Shown here piece by piece: positions 27,153 to 36,732 of a DNA stretch of 64,000 bases. Both the position numbers and the translations under genes were made by a program. How positions within the stretch are numbered: position 1 is the stretch's first letter; the number at the start of each line of letters is the position of its first letter. The notes under the pieces are model-generated. The model worked only from the letters and a program-made list of their open reading frames with translations. It did not search any database and was not told the origin of the DNA. Source of the stretch: Marimonas arenosa (GTDB lineage Bacteria; Pseudomonadota; Alphaproteobacteria; Rhodobacterales; Rhodobacteraceae); the NCBI RefSeq assembly GCF_030848945.1, contig NZ_JANHAX010000003.1, positions 592,427 to 656,426 on the forward strand. The letters run 5' to 3'.

Positions 27153-29204
27153 TCAGCGGCGACCCTCGCGTAGCCAGGCGCCGATGAAGAGCGCCGAGGC
27201 GAGAAGCAGGACCAGCCAAGCCGGCAGGAGCGGGGTTCGCGACACGCCCTTGGTTTCGAAGGCGCCGCGTGGCGTGAGGCCGAGCCAGCCGCGGCCTGCA
27301 GCAGGGCGGCCAACACGGACCTGGCGCAGGTTGGGTATGCCTTGGTGCAGCTGGGCCACGCCGCCGCGCATCTGTGCTATCACCGGGTCAAGCAGGGCGC
27401 TGCTGGCGACGGTTTCCACGAATTCGCGCGGAGCCGCGGGACCCAGGCCCACGACCGCTTCCTTGTCGCCATTCTTGAGCCGGTAGAGCCCGATCTCGTC
27501 GCCTTCGTGGAGCACTTCAAAGCGGCCGGGGTCGGTTTCGGCGAGTGGGAGTTCAGCTGTCTCGCCCGTGGGCGAGGTGATTGTGACGGTGCCAACATCC
27601 TGCGTCAGCGACCGGCGGATAATACGTAGGGTTTGGCCGGTGGGCTCGGCCCAAAGCGCTTCTTCCTCGAGCTCGGGTTCCTTCATCATCCAATGTGCCA
27701 GCCGCCTAAGCAGTTCGAGCTGCGGCCCGCCACCTTCGAAACCGCGGCTCCAGAGCCAGGCATGATCCGAGGCCAGGAGCGCCACCCGGCCCTCACCGAC
27801 CCTATCAAGCATCAAGAGCGGGCTGCCGTCATGGCCCGACATGACCACGTTGCCGGCCTGTTCCGTGACCTCGATCTGGCGCATCCAGCGCCCCCAGTCC
27901 TCCTGGCCCTCAGGTGCGCGTAGCCCGGCGGTCACCGGGTGACGCTGGCCGAGCTCGGTGATCTCGGGGCGGAAACCCTGTTCGATCACCCGGGCGGTGG
28001 GGCTGGCCGGCAGGATTTCGGCCAGCGGTGAGCGGTAGAGGCTGTCGGCCGAGGCGAAATCGGGACCTGCGGCAATGAGGATCGCGCCGCCAGTTTCAGC
28101 ATAGGCGCGCACGTTGTCGAGATAGAGCGAGGGCAAGATACCGCGACGTTTGTAACGGTCGAAGACGATCAGGTCGAAATCGTTGATCTTTTCGAGGAAA
28201 AGCTCGCGCGTGGGAAACGCGATCAGCGACAGCTCGCTCACCGGCACGCCATCCTGCTTCTCGGGCGGGCGCAGGATGGTGAAATGCACGAGGTCGACCG
28301 AGCTGTCGGATTTCAACAGGTTGCGCCAGGTGCGGCCGCCCGGGTGTGGTTCGCCCGACACCAGCAGCACCCGCAGCCGGTCGCGGACACCGTTGATCTG
28401 GATCAGCGCAGTGTTGTTGCGGTCGGTGATTTCGCCCTCCGCCATGGGCACGGTGAATTGCAGCACGTTGCGGCCGCCGTGGGGCAGGGTGACAGGCAGG
28501 TCGACCGGTTCGCCGACGGGGATCTGGAAAGCCATCGGCGCACCGCCGTCGACGGCGATTTCGATTTCTGTGCGGTCGAGTCCTTCGGGCACGGCGCCCT
28601 GATCCTCGACGCGAAGCGTGAGGGTGATTTCCTCACCCAGAATGGCATAGGCCGGCGCGTTTTCGACAATCAGGCGGCGGTCCCAGTCCTCGGGCTGGCC
28701 GGTCAGAAGAAGGTGCAGCGGCGCGGGCAGGTCAGGGGCGTTGTCGATGTCGTGGACGCGGCCGTCGGAGATCAGGAAAAGCCCCGATATCCGCGCGCGC
28801 GGTTCTTCGGCCAGGGCATTGGCCAGCGCGGTCATGGCCAGCGTGCCGGCATCACCTTGTCCGTTGGGCAGCTCGACACGACGCAACTCGGTATTGGGTA
28901 GGGCGGCGATTCGGGTTGCGAGGGCGTCGGCCGCGGCCTCGGTGGCCTCGGCGCGCTCGGCGAGCTGCTGGCTCGAGCTGCGATCAACCACCATCAGGGC
29001 GATGTCCGGCAGGTCCTCGCGATCTTCTTGCTGCCAGACCGGGCCAGCCAGAGCGGCGAGGATCACCGCGGCGCCGAGCGCGCGCAGCGCCCATCCCGAC
29101 AATCCGCGCCACAGGGCCAGCGCAACGCCACCCAGGGCGAGCACGAAACAAGCCATGAGAACCGGCCACGGCAGAAGCGGATCGAACAGGATGGTCGTGC
29201 TCAT
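27153..29204 (-). CDS. Membrane protein of the MoxR/DUF58/DUF4159 block (vWA/GATase-like)
   Basis: A 683-aa membrane protein with two N-terminal helices (about residues 13-53), a von Willebrand A-like segment (DIALMVVDRSSSQQLAERAE; GLFLISDGRVHD), an Ig-like region, a glutamine-amidotransferase-like fold (FDLIVFDRYKRRG; GGAILIAAGPDF) and a C-terminal helix (about 657-677, LLPAWLVLLLASALFIGAW). It overlaps the DUF4159 gene by 4 bases and ends the operon. These proteins are thought to form a periplasm-facing complex served by the MoxR ATPase. Specific function unknown. Confidence 0.8.
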   Translation of the reverse strand: MSTTILFDPLLPWPVLMACFVLALGGVALALWRGLSGWALRALGAAVILAALAGPVWQQEDREDLPDIALMVVDRSSSQQLAERAEATEAAADALATRIAALPNTELRRVELPNGQGDAGTLAMTALANALAEEPRARISGLFLISDGRVHDIDNAPDLPAPLHLLLTGQPEDWDRRLIVENAPAYAILGEEITLTLRVEDQGAVPEGLDRTEIEIAVDGGAPMAFQIPVGEPVDLPVTLPHGGRNVLQFTVPMAEGEITDRNNTALIQINGVRDRLRVLLVSGEPHPGGRTWRNLLKSDSSVDLVHFTILRPPEKQDGVPVSELSLIAFPTRELFLEKINDFDLIVFDRYKRRGILPSLYLDNVRAYAETGGAILIAAGPDFASADSLYRSPLAEILPASPTARVIEQGFRPEITELGQRHPVTAGLRAPEGQEDWGRWMRQIEVTEQAGNVVMSGHDGSPLLMLDRVGEGRVALLASDHAWLWSRGFEGGGPQLELLRRLAHWMMKEPELEEEALWAEPTGQTLRIIRRSLTQDVGTVTITSPTGETAELPLAETDPGRFEVLHEGDEIGLYRLKNGDKEAVVGLGPAAPREFVETVASSALLDPVIAQMRGGVAQLHQGIPNLRQVRVGRPAAGRGWLGLTPRGAFETKGVSRTPLLPAWLVLLLASALFIGAWLREGRR

Positions 29205-31951
29205 TGCCCCAGCCTTTCCAGCAGTGCCGGGACGTGCACCTGATCGGATTTGTAATTGCCCGTCAGCACGTGCATCACAAGGTTAACGCCAAAGCGGTAG
29301 GCCAGTTCGCGCTGACGCTCGCCTGCCAACCCGCGACCGACAGGGAAAATCGGCTGGCCGCGCTGATCCATCGCCCAGGCGGCGGCCCAGTCGTTGCCGC
29401 CGACAATCACCGGGGTGACGTTGTCGTTGAGATTGCGGAACGGCATGCCTTCGATCTTCTCGGAATCCGCTGGGGCAGCTTCGACCCAGACATCGCGGCT
29501 GGTATGGCGGCCGGGGAAATCCTGCAGGAGGTAAAAGGCCCGAGTCAGCACATGGTCGGACGGCACCGGTTCGAGCGCGGGAATGTCCAGCGGCGCGGCG
29601 AGTTGCTGCAGCTTGCGCCCATTGGGCGAGGCGGTGCCGAACCCGGCGACATCGCCGTCGCGGGTGTCGAACAGGATCATTCCGCCGGAACGCAGATAGC
29701 GGTTAAGCTTTTCATAGGCCGCGTCCGAGGGACGTTTCTGGTCCGGGGTGACAGGCCAGTAGAGCAGTGGAAAAAAGGCCAGTTCGTCGCGCTCGAGATC
29801 GACGCTCATCGGTTCGGCAGGTTCGACCGAGGTACGGAAAAAGAGCGTCTCGGACAAACCGAAGAGACCGGAGTGGGCGGTGTCGTCGACCTGCTTGTTG
29901 CCGGTGAGCACATGCGCAAGCACGACCTCGGCGGTGGCTTCGACGGCGGTGATGTCGTCGGCGCGGTTTTCGGTCGGAATGGTGAGCAGGGCGGCACAGG
30001 CGATGACGGCGGTTCGGGCGCCGGCAAGCCGGCCGGTCAGCGCCAGGGCCGCCAGGATATCGAGGGTCATCAACCCCAGCGCCAGGGCCAGCAGCCAGCC
30101 ACCAAGCGGGGTTTCCTGCGCCTTTTCCAGTCCGCTCACGGTGATCCGGACCGGCCAGGCTGCTGGCGCGAGCCGGTCGTCCGGACTCAGGACGTTGCGG
30201 GCGATCTGTCGTTCCTCGCTCGTATAAAGACCCGGTTGCAACATGGGGCCGAGCGCCGCCTCGGCGAGGTCTTCGCCGCTGACACCGGGCAGATCGTCAC
30301 CGCTTTTCAGCGTGCCGAAACCGTCGAGCACGCGCACCGGATGCCAGGTGGTACCAGCGAGGTCTTCGGCCGAGGGCACCGCTATGGCTGATGAAACCGA
30401 CAGCCTTTCGAGCATCGACACGAAGAGCCCTGACAGCGGCAGGGACGACCATTCGGCATTGGCGGTGACATGGAACAGCACGACCTGGCCCTGTCCCAGC
30501 TTCTTGCGGGTGACCAGCGGAGTGCCGTCCGAAAGCGTGGCGATCACGCGTTCGGCAAGCGTCGGGTCGGGCTGGGCCATGACTTGCGCTGTGACTCGGA
30601 CCTCATCGGGGACGGGCAGGCCGAAAAAGGGTGAGTCCTTTTCAAACGGTGCCAATGTCTTGGGCGCCCCCCAGCTCATCGCGCCGCCGACGCTGCGGCC
30701 ACCGACGCGCAGCCGCACCGGCATGAGTGGGTGCTCCTCGCGCCGGCTGATTTCGCTGGCCGCCAGCCGTGGCCCGGCAAAGCGCAGAAGCAGGCCGCCT
30801 TTTTCGGTCCATTCACTGAGTGCGGTCTCTTCGGCGGCGGTCAGCTGGGCAATGTCGGCCAGCACAACAACGTCGGGATTTGCCGGCAGCACGTCCGAGA
30901 GCGTGCCTTCCAGCAGGTCGGCGCTGGGGGCGAGCGCCCTGCGCAGGTAGTGCAGCGGCGACAGCAGTTCCAGTCCTTCGCGGTTCTCCAGGCCAGCGAC
31001 CAGCGCCACTTCGCGTCGGCGCAGGCTGTCGTCGGTGAGGGCGAGACCGCCGGCGCTGTCCTGACCGGCGATGCGGAAACGGGTGAGACGCCCGCGCAGT
31101 TCCGCCGGCAGGTTCAGGGTGCCGGTGGTGCCGTCTTCGTCCGCGGCGAAGCTCAGCGGCAGGTCGGCCAACACCCGTTCGGTGCCCGTCGGGTCGCGGC
31201 CATGCGCTTGCACCAGGATGTCCTGCGGGCCCGTGCTCCGGCTGCGCAGCGCCGTGACCTGCACTGCGCCGTCCTCGATCGTGACCGGGGCCAGGGCGAG
31301 GACCGCAGCCGGCGCCTGGAAGACCGAGACGCGCCCATGTCGTTCCAGAGCGGCAAGCAGATCGTCGCGGCCGACACGGTCCAGACCGTCGGACATCCAC
31401 AGGGTTTCGAACCGTGCGCCGTCTTCAAGAAGGGCAACGAAGGCGCCCTGCATGGCAGGTGTCGGAGACCAGGGATTCGGCGTCAGACCGGCAAGCCGGC
31501 TTTGCCAGGCGGCGGCCGACTGGAAAAGAGGCGGTTCGGGCTGGGTCAGGCGCGAAATCGCGACGGGGCGCCCGTCGCGTCCGGCCTCGTTCAGCAGTTT
31601 CGACACCATGTCGAGCCGCGCGGTCCAGCTGTCCGCGCTGGCCCAGCTGGCATCCAGGAGGATCAGCAGCGGGCCACGGTCGGCGGCGCGGCGTTCTTCG
31701 GGGTTCAACACTGGCCCGGCAAGCCCGAGGATGACCGCTGCTACGGCGGCCATACGTAACAGCAACAGCCACCATGGCGTTCGGTCAGAGACGCTGTCAT
31801 CGTCGCGTAATCCCAGCAGAAGCACCACGCCGGGAAAAAACTTTCTGACCGGCGCGGGAGGAATGGCGCGCAGCAAGAGCCAAAGAATCGGCAGTGCGAT
31901 CAGCGCTGTCAGCAGCCAGGGCGCGGTGAAAGCGATGGGGCCGAGCGTCAT
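29201..31951 (-). CDS. DUF4159 protein with BatA-like N-terminus
   Basis: A large inner-membrane protein of about 916 aa. The N-terminus is BatA-like (two helices near residues 8-26 and 50-70, with PAPVRKFFPGVVLLLGL between). A vWA-like region follows (PLLILLDASWASADSW; LWMSDGLDRV), then another membrane helix near 640-660 and the C-terminal DUF4159 domain with LAFFPLLYWPVTPDQ and GGMILFDTRDGD. The ATG at 31951 overlaps the DUF58 stop (ATGA), so it is preferred over the in-frame ATG at 31984. Confidence 0.88.
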   Translation of the reverse strand: MTLGPIAFTAPWLLTALIALPILWLLLRAIPPAPVRKFFPGVVLLLGLRDDDSVSDRTPWWLLLLRMAAVAAVILGLAGPVLNPEERRAADRGPLLILLDASWASADSWTARLDMVSKLLNEAGRDGRPVAISRLTQPEPPLFQSAAAWQSRLAGLTPNPWSPTPAMQGAFVALLEDGARFETLWMSDGLDRVGRDDLLAALERHGRVSVFQAPAAVLALAPVTIEDGAVQVTALRSRSTGPQDILVQAHGRDPTGTERVLADLPLSFAADEDGTTGTLNLPAELRGRLTRFRIAGQDSAGGLALTDDSLRRREVALVAGLENREGLELLSPLHYLRRALAPSADLLEGTLSDVLPANPDVVVLADIAQLTAAEETALSEWTEKGGLLLRFAGPRLAASEISRREEHPLMPVRLRVGGRSVGGAMSWGAPKTLAPFEKDSPFFGLPVPDEVRVTAQVMAQPDPTLAERVIATLSDGTPLVTRKKLGQGQVVLFHVTANAEWSSLPLSGLFVSMLERLSVSSAIAVPSAEDLAGTTWHPVRVLDGFGTLKSGDDLPGVSGEDLAEAALGPMLQPGLYTSEERQIARNVLSPDDRLAPAAWPVRITVSGLEKAQETPLGGWLLALALGLMTLDILAALALTGRLAGARTAVIACAALLTIPTENRADDITAVEATAEVVLAHVLTGNKQVDDTAHSGLFGLSETLFFRTSVEPAEPMSVDLERDELAFFPLLYWPVTPDQKRPSDAAYEKLNRYLRSGGMILFDTRDGDVAGFGTASPNGRKLQQLAAPLDIPALEPVPSDHVLTRAFYLLQDFPGRHTSRDVWVEAAPADSEKIEGMPFRNLNDNVTPVIVGGNDWAAAWAMDQRGQPIFPVGRGLAGERQRELAYRFGVNLVMHVLTGNYKSDQVHVPALLERLGQ

Positions 31952-32844
31952 GCCGTACCTCCGTCGAAGGCGGCGTAAAGCCACAAGAGCGCCGATTGTG
32001 CGCTGTCTTCGGTGTGATGGCAGAGATAGCGCCAGCCGGTCGCGGCGCAGAGTGCGGTCAACTGGTCCTTGCGCGCGGCGAGGCGGTCGAGATACCGGTC
32101 GCGAAGTTCGTCGGCCTTGAGGGTTTCATGCGCCAACGTTCCACCGACGCTTTCGAAGATGGTGCGGCCACGGAACGGAAAACCCTCTTCGCTAGGGTCG
32201 AGCACCTGCAGCAGTACGCCGCGCACGCCGCGGTCTGCGGCCTTTGTCAGAGCGGCAGTGACGGCGGCAATGTCGCCGAGGAAATCCGAAGCGAACAGCG
32301 CCCGGGCATGGGGCAGCATGCCGCGGGCCTCGGGGGCGGCATAATCGGCCACGTCATCGTGGGAAAGGCTCTGAGCCAGACGCCGGATCTGCACCTCGCC
32401 GCTTTGTGGTGGCAGGGTGCTGCCGGTGAGGCCGACGCGTTCGCCGGCTCGGATCAGCAGGATCGACAGGGACAGGGCCAGCAGCCGGGCCCGGTCGGCC
32501 TTTTGCGGCAGGTTGGTGGTGCTGGCGAAGCGCATCGAGGCCGCCTGATCGACCCAGAGCTGGACGCTCTGGGCGATCTGCCATTCCTTCTCGCGCACGA
32601 ATTGCGCATCCGAGCGGGCCGAGCGGCGCCAGTCGATCATACGGCGCGAATCGCCGGGGCGGACGGGCCGGTATTGCCAGAAATCGTCGCCTAGTCCGGC
32701 GCGGCGGCGGCCGTGTTCGCCCAGCAGCACGGCACCTGCCAACTGTTCCGCGCGGGCGAGAAGCGGCGGGAAATACGCCGCTTCGGCCTCGGCCCGGGCC
32801 CGCAAGGTGGCCGAAGGCGCGGTGTCGGCGGGAGCCATGGTCAC
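31948..32844 (-). CDS. DUF58 domain protein
   Basis: A 298-aa protein with the DUF58 signature: GDDFWQYRPVRPGDSRRMIDWRRSAR followed by WVDQAASM and a vWA-like fold (quoted in parts as YRPVRPGDSRRMIDW). DUF58 proteins almost always accompany MoxR ATPases and are likely their clients or adaptors. It overlaps moxR and the DUF4159 gene by 4 bases each, giving tight translational coupling. Confidence 0.92.
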   Translation of the reverse strand: MTMAPADTAPSATLRARAEAEAAYFPPLLARAEQLAGAVLLGEHGRRRAGLGDDFWQYRPVRPGDSRRMIDWRRSARSDAQFVREKEWQIAQSVQLWVDQAASMRFASTTNLPQKADRARLLALSLSILLIRAGERVGLTGSTLPPQSGEVQIRRLAQSLSHDDVADYAAPEARGMLPHARALFASDFLGDIAAVTAALTKAADRGVRGVLLQVLDPSEEGFPFRGRTIFESVGGTLAHETLKADELRDRYLDRLAARKDQLTALCAATGWRYLCHHTEDSAQSALLWLYAAFDGGTA

Positions 32845-33848
32845 GCGGCAGCCTCCTGGCGGAGTACGGCGTCGGCAGTGGTGTCAATCAGCTCTGTAAG
32901 GCGTTCGCCGCGAGCTCGGGCGGCGAAGTTCAAGGCCATGCGGTGGCTCAGCACTGGCCGGGCCATCGCCAGAACGTCGTCGGTGCTGGGGGCCAGCCGC
33001 CCCTGCAACATCGCGCGGGCGCGCACCGTCAGCATCAGCGCCTGCGCCGCCCGCGGCCCCGGTCCCCAGGCGACCGAGTTGCGCACGGTCTCGCTGGCGG
33101 TTGGATCTTCGGGGCGGAAGGCGCGGACCAGATCGAGGATCTGTTCGACCACCGCGTCGCCCACCGGCATTCGCCTGAGCAAGGTCTGTGCGGCCACCAG
33201 TTCGGCCGGTGAGAAGACATTGTGCGCTTCGTCCTCGGCGACGCCGGTGGTGGCAAGAAGGATGTCCTTTTCAGTGTCGCGGTCGGGATAAAGCACGTCG
33301 ATCTGAACAAGAAAGCGGTCGAGCTGCGCCTCGGGGAGCGGGTAGGTGCCTTCCTGTTCGATCGGGTTTTGGGTGGCGAGCACGTGGAACGGTGGCTCGA
33401 GCGGGCGGTCCCGGCCGGCAACGGTGACCTGACGCTCCTGCATCGCCTGCAGCAGTGCCGACTGGGTGCGCGGACTGGCCCGGTTGATCTCGTCGGCCAT
33501 CAGCAGCTGACAGAAGATCGGCCCGGGAATGAACTTGAAGGTTCGGCTGCCGTCTGCGCCGGTTTCCAGCACTTCCGAGCCCAGAATGTCGGCCGGCATC
33601 AGATCGGGGGTGAACTGCACCCGGTTGGCGTCAAGTCCCATCACGGTCGAGAGTGTCTCGACCAAACGGGTCTTGCCGAGGCCGGGCAGGCCGATCAACA
33701 GGGCATGGCCGCCGCACAGCAGAGCCGACAGCGCCAGGTCGACAACAGTTTCCTGGCCGATGAAGCGGCGGGTGATCGAGGCCTTGGCCCCGGCCAGTTT
33801 CGCTTCCAGCGCTTCGATGTCGGACACCAGGTCCGCGTGCTCGGTCAT
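32841..33848 (-). CDS. MoxR-family AAA+ ATPase
   Basis: A 335-aa cytoplasmic AAA+ ATPase. Walker A: LIGLPGLGKTRLVETL. Walker B: LLMADEINRASPRTQSALLQ, followed by MQERQVTVAG and ATQNPIEQEGTYPLPEAQLDR in parts (sensor 1). A C-terminal lid follows. MoxR proteins act as chaperones for vWA-containing complexes, matching the downstream genes. It is the first gene of the block and is divergent from the DUF1285 gene. Confidence 0.94.
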   Translation of the reverse strand: MTEHADLVSDIEALEAKLAGAKASITRRFIGQETVVDLALSALLCGGHALLIGLPGLGKTRLVETLSTVMGLDANRVQFTPDLMPADILGSEVLETGADGSRTFKFIPGPIFCQLLMADEINRASPRTQSALLQAMQERQVTVAGRDRPLEPPFHVLATQNPIEQEGTYPLPEAQLDRFLVQIDVLYPDRDTEKDILLATTGVAEDEAHNVFSPAELVAAQTLLRRMPVGDAVVEQILDLVRAFRPEDPTASETVRNSVAWGPGPRAAQALMLTVRARAMLQGRLAPSTDDVLAMARPVLSHRMALNFAARARGERLTELIDTTADAVLRQEAAA

Positions 33849-33917
33849 GGCAATGCTCCTCGGGATGCGTTACGCTTATGCACGAGTTTAGCGCGCTTGG
33901 CAGGAATGTAAAAAGCT

Positions 33918-34514
33918 ATGAGCGGACAAATGAACGTGAGGCCCACGGCCGAGGGCATCGCGGCGGCGGCACGGATGGCTGCGAAGGGCAAGGGATTGCC
34001 GCCGGTGCATCTGTGGAACCCGCCGTTCTGTGGCGACCTGGATATTCGGATCGCGCGGGACGGGACATGGTTCTATCTCGGTACGCCGATTGGGCGGCCT
34101 GAACTGGTGCGACTGTTCTCGACGATCCTGCGGCGTGATGGTGACGACTACTTTCTGGTGACGCCGGCCGAGAAGGTCGGAATAACCGTGGACGACGCGC
34201 CTTTCGTGGCGGTTGATTTCGAGGTGGACGGCACGGGACAGTCGAAAAAACTGACCTTCCAGACCAATGTCGGCGATTTCACCGTCGCCGGGCCGGATCA
34301 CCCGATTCGGGTGGTGCGTGATGTCGAGACCGGCGAGCCGTCACCCTACGTGACGGTGCGCGACCGCCTCGAGGCGCTGATCGACCGCAAGAGTTTCTAC
34401 CGCCTGGTTGATATAGGAAGCCATCACGAGGTTGAGGGCGAAAGCTGGTTCGGGTTGTGGTCGGGTGGACGATTTTTCCCAATCATTCCTTCGGCAGAGT
34501 TGAGCGCAAGCTGA
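33918..34514 (+). CDS. DUF1285 domain protein
   Basis: A 198-aa cytoplasmic protein. It shows the family start features LPPVHLWNPPFCGDLDIRI and DGTWFYLGTPIGRPELVRLFSTILRRD (in parts), then VTPAEKVGITVDDAPFVAVD and a C-terminal half with YVTVRDRLEALIDRKSFYRL. DUF1285 proteins are common in alphaproteobacteria and have no established activity. GGA lies 12 bases before the ATG. Short divergent spacing (70 bases) from moxR suggests a shared promoter region. Confidence 0.88.
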   Translation: MSGQMNVRPTAEGIAAAARMAAKGKGLPPVHLWNPPFCGDLDIRIARDGTWFYLGTPIGRPELVRLFSTILRRDGDDYFLVTPAEKVGITVDDAPFVAVDFEVDGTGQSKKLTFQTNVGDFTVAGPDHPIRVVRDVETGEPSPYVTVRDRLEALIDRKSFYRLVDIGSHHEVEGESWFGLWSGGRFFPIIPSAELSAS

Positions 34515-34612
34515 GCCGACCCAGGACCTGTAGACGATTTCGGTTTCGCCCGGCGACGTCTTCACCGACTGCTGTGCAAGGTTATCCGAGCGGTTTTGTG
34601 CTTGCAGACAGG

Positions 34613-35722
34613 TCAGTTCACTACGAATTCGGCATGCAGCGCGCCGGCGGCCTTGATGCTCTTGAGGATGTCGATCATGTCGCGCGGGGCAACACCCAGC
34701 GCGTTGAGCCCGGCGATGACCTCGGACAAGGATGTTCCGGGCCGGATTTCGGCCAAACTGATGCCGGGCTCTTCCTCAAGCTCGGCCTGGGTGCGCGGTA
34801 CCACCACGGTCTCGCCCTCGGCGAACGGGTTGGGCTGCACCGCGAGTGGGGTTTCCCGGATGCGGAGGGTAAGTCCGCCTTGACTGACTGCAACACGAGA
34901 GATTCGCACGCCCTCACCCATCACGATGGTGCCGGAGCGCTGATCGACCACCACGCGGGCTTTGCGTTCGGGCGTAACCAGGATGTTCTCGATCCGGCCT
35001 AGGGCGTGGGCTGGTGACCGCATGCCGGTGGCGCCAACACTGAGCCGCACCGTGCCGGGATCCAGCATCAAGGCCACGCCGCGTCCGAAATTGCTGTTGA
35101 TCGCCTGTTCGATTCGCGCGGCAGTGGTGAAATCGGGCTCGCGCAGCGCGAGCCGAAGGGACTTGAGCGAGCCGAGGTCAAACTCAATCTCGCGTTCGAC
35201 ACGCGCACCGGCAGGTATCACGCCGGCAGTCGGCACGCCCTGCACCACGCTCGCGGCCTCGCCCGCGGCGGTGGCGCCGCCGGCGATCACCGTGCCTTGA
35301 GCCACGGCATAGATCTGGCCGTCGGCGGCGTTCAACGGAGTCATGATCAGCGTACCGCCGAGCAGGCTTTTAGCATCGCCGATGGCCGACACCGTGACGT
35401 CGATCTTGCCGCCCGCGCGGGCGAAGGGTGGCAGGCTGGCGGTGACGAAGACGGCGGCAACGTTCTTGGGGCGAAACTGTTCACCGGTGACGTTCACCCC
35501 GAGGCGCTCGAGAATGTTCGACATGATCTCTTCGGTAAACGGCGCGTTGCGAATGCCATCGCCGGTGCCGTTGAGCCCGACGACGAGGCCGTATCCCACC
35601 AGATCGTTGCCGCGCACCCCGTCGAATTCGACCAGGTCCTTGATGCGGATGCTGTTGGCGCTGGCGGCTATTGGCAGACTCAATAGCAGAAACAGGAGAC
35701 TGGCGCGGAGACGGCGGATCAT
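34613..35722 (-). CDS. flgI: Flagellar P-ring protein FlgI
   Basis: Forms the periplasmic P-ring bushing around the flagellar rod. The 369-aa protein has a Sec signal peptide (MIRRLRASLLFLLLSLPIAASA) and the family core RIKDLVEFDGVRGNDLVGYGLVVGLNGTGD in parts, VTASLPPFARAGGKIDVTVSA and the end GVAPRDMIDILKSIKAAGALHAE in parts. Its ATG overlaps the flgL stop by 4 bases. It is the last gene of the flagellar run. Confidence 0.97.
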   Translation of the reverse strand: MIRRLRASLLFLLLSLPIAASANSIRIKDLVEFDGVRGNDLVGYGLVVGLNGTGDGIRNAPFTEEIMSNILERLGVNVTGEQFRPKNVAAVFVTASLPPFARAGGKIDVTVSAIGDAKSLLGGTLIMTPLNAADGQIYAVAQGTVIAGGATAAGEAASVVQGVPTAGVIPAGARVEREIEFDLGSLKSLRLALREPDFTTAARIEQAINSNFGRGVALMLDPGTVRLSVGATGMRSPAHALGRIENILVTPERKARVVVDQRSGTIVMGEGVRISRVAVSQGGLTLRIRETPLAVQPNPFAEGETVVVPRTQAELEEEPGISLAEIRPGTSLSEVIAGLNALGVAPRDMIDILKSIKAAGALHAEFVVN

Positions 35723-36729
35723 CTGAGATACTCCACAAGCGACAAGCCCGACAGCCGCGCGGTGGCGGTATAGAGCGCTTCGAGTTGAAACTGGACGTTT
35801 TCCAGCCGTGTGGCGGTGTCGTAAAGATCGACCCCCAAAAGCTCGCCGCGGGCCATCTCGAGGCCGGTACTTTCAGTCGACAACCGGGTGCGGTTCTCCT
35901 CGATCCGGGCCTCGGCGTATCCGAGATCGGCACGGATCTGGGCTAGTTCGTCCTGGGCGGTCATCATGCCCTCGCCGGCGGCGACCAGCAGCTCGCCCTG
36001 AAGATAGCTGGGATAGGCCAGGTCCGGGTCCGAGGCCAGCGCGGCGATGGTGGTGTGTTTGAGCATGTCGCGCACGATCTGGCTGTCACCGCGCAGGTCG
36101 AGATCGACGGTTTCGCCCTCACCCACGAGGAAGGGTGGCAGGTCGGTGTCCGAGCCGAGATAGCCCACGGTTTCGAAGCCGCCGCCGGGCAGGTTGAACC
36201 AGTCGTCGATGGCGGTGAGAATGCCGCCCAGCGTGACCTCGCCGGCGACGGCGATTTTCAGGTCCGCGATGAAGGTATCGGCCGAGGCAAAGCTGAGCGC
36301 ATCGGTGGCGATACCGGAAAACAGCGCCCGACCCGCGACATTTGTGTTGAGCGCCGACAAAAGCGCCCCCAACTCGCCGCGGGCGGCGTTCGAGGCGGTC
36401 TCGGTCACCTCTGGCAGGGAGGTTTTGCCGGCCATTACCAGGTCGGCCGACAGCTTGGTCGTTGTGTGCTGAACCCGGTCGAGCGCGGTTTGCATGGCCC
36501 CGGTGACGAACGCGGCCTCTTTCGCGGCGGTGGCGAAGCCTTCGTTGACGCGCAGCCCGCGTTCGATATCGCCAAGATAGGCATAGTTGCCGTCGAGGTG
36601 TCGCGGGATGTCGGCGGCGGTGCCGCTTGCCAGTTCCTGACTCAGCCTGGCGAGGTCCTGATTGAGCCGTAGGTTCTGGCGGCGCAGGATGAAGCTGCTG
36701 GCGAGATCTCCTATCGAATAGAGGGGCAT
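35719..36729 (-). CDS. flgL: Hook-filament junction protein FlgL (flagellin-like)
   Basis: A 336-aa junction protein. The N-terminal coiled region (LNQDLARLSQELASGTAAD) and the C-terminal coiled region (TRLENVQFQLEALYTATARLSGLSLVEYL in parts) are the flagellin/HAP3 helices that pack into the filament core. The middle is variable. It starts 3 bases after flgK and overlaps flgI by 4 bases. Confidence 0.92.
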   Translation of the reverse strand: MPLYSIGDLASSFILRRQNLRLNQDLARLSQELASGTAADIPRHLDGNYAYLGDIERGLRVNEGFATAAKEAAFVTGAMQTALDRVQHTTTKLSADLVMAGKTSLPEVTETASNAARGELGALLSALNTNVAGRALFSGIATDALSFASADTFIADLKIAVAGEVTLGGILTAIDDWFNLPGGGFETVGYLGSDTDLPPFLVGEGETVDLDLRGDSQIVRDMLKHTTIAALASDPDLAYPSYLQGELLVAAGEGMMTAQDELAQIRADLGYAEARIEENRTRLSTESTGLEMARGELLGVDLYDTATRLENVQFQLEALYTATARLSGLSLVEYLR

Positions 36730-36732
36730 GCG

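Noticed and set aside
25657..27486. 609-codon open frame on the plus strand
   Set aside because: It is antisense to the ATP-grasp gene. In GC-rich DNA the opposite strand of real genes often stays open; the product is His/Asp/Arg-rich and resembles no family.
29204..30391. 395-codon plus-strand frame over the DUF4159 gene
   Set aside because: Antisense shadow with no recognisable domain; DUF4159 coding evidence is strong.
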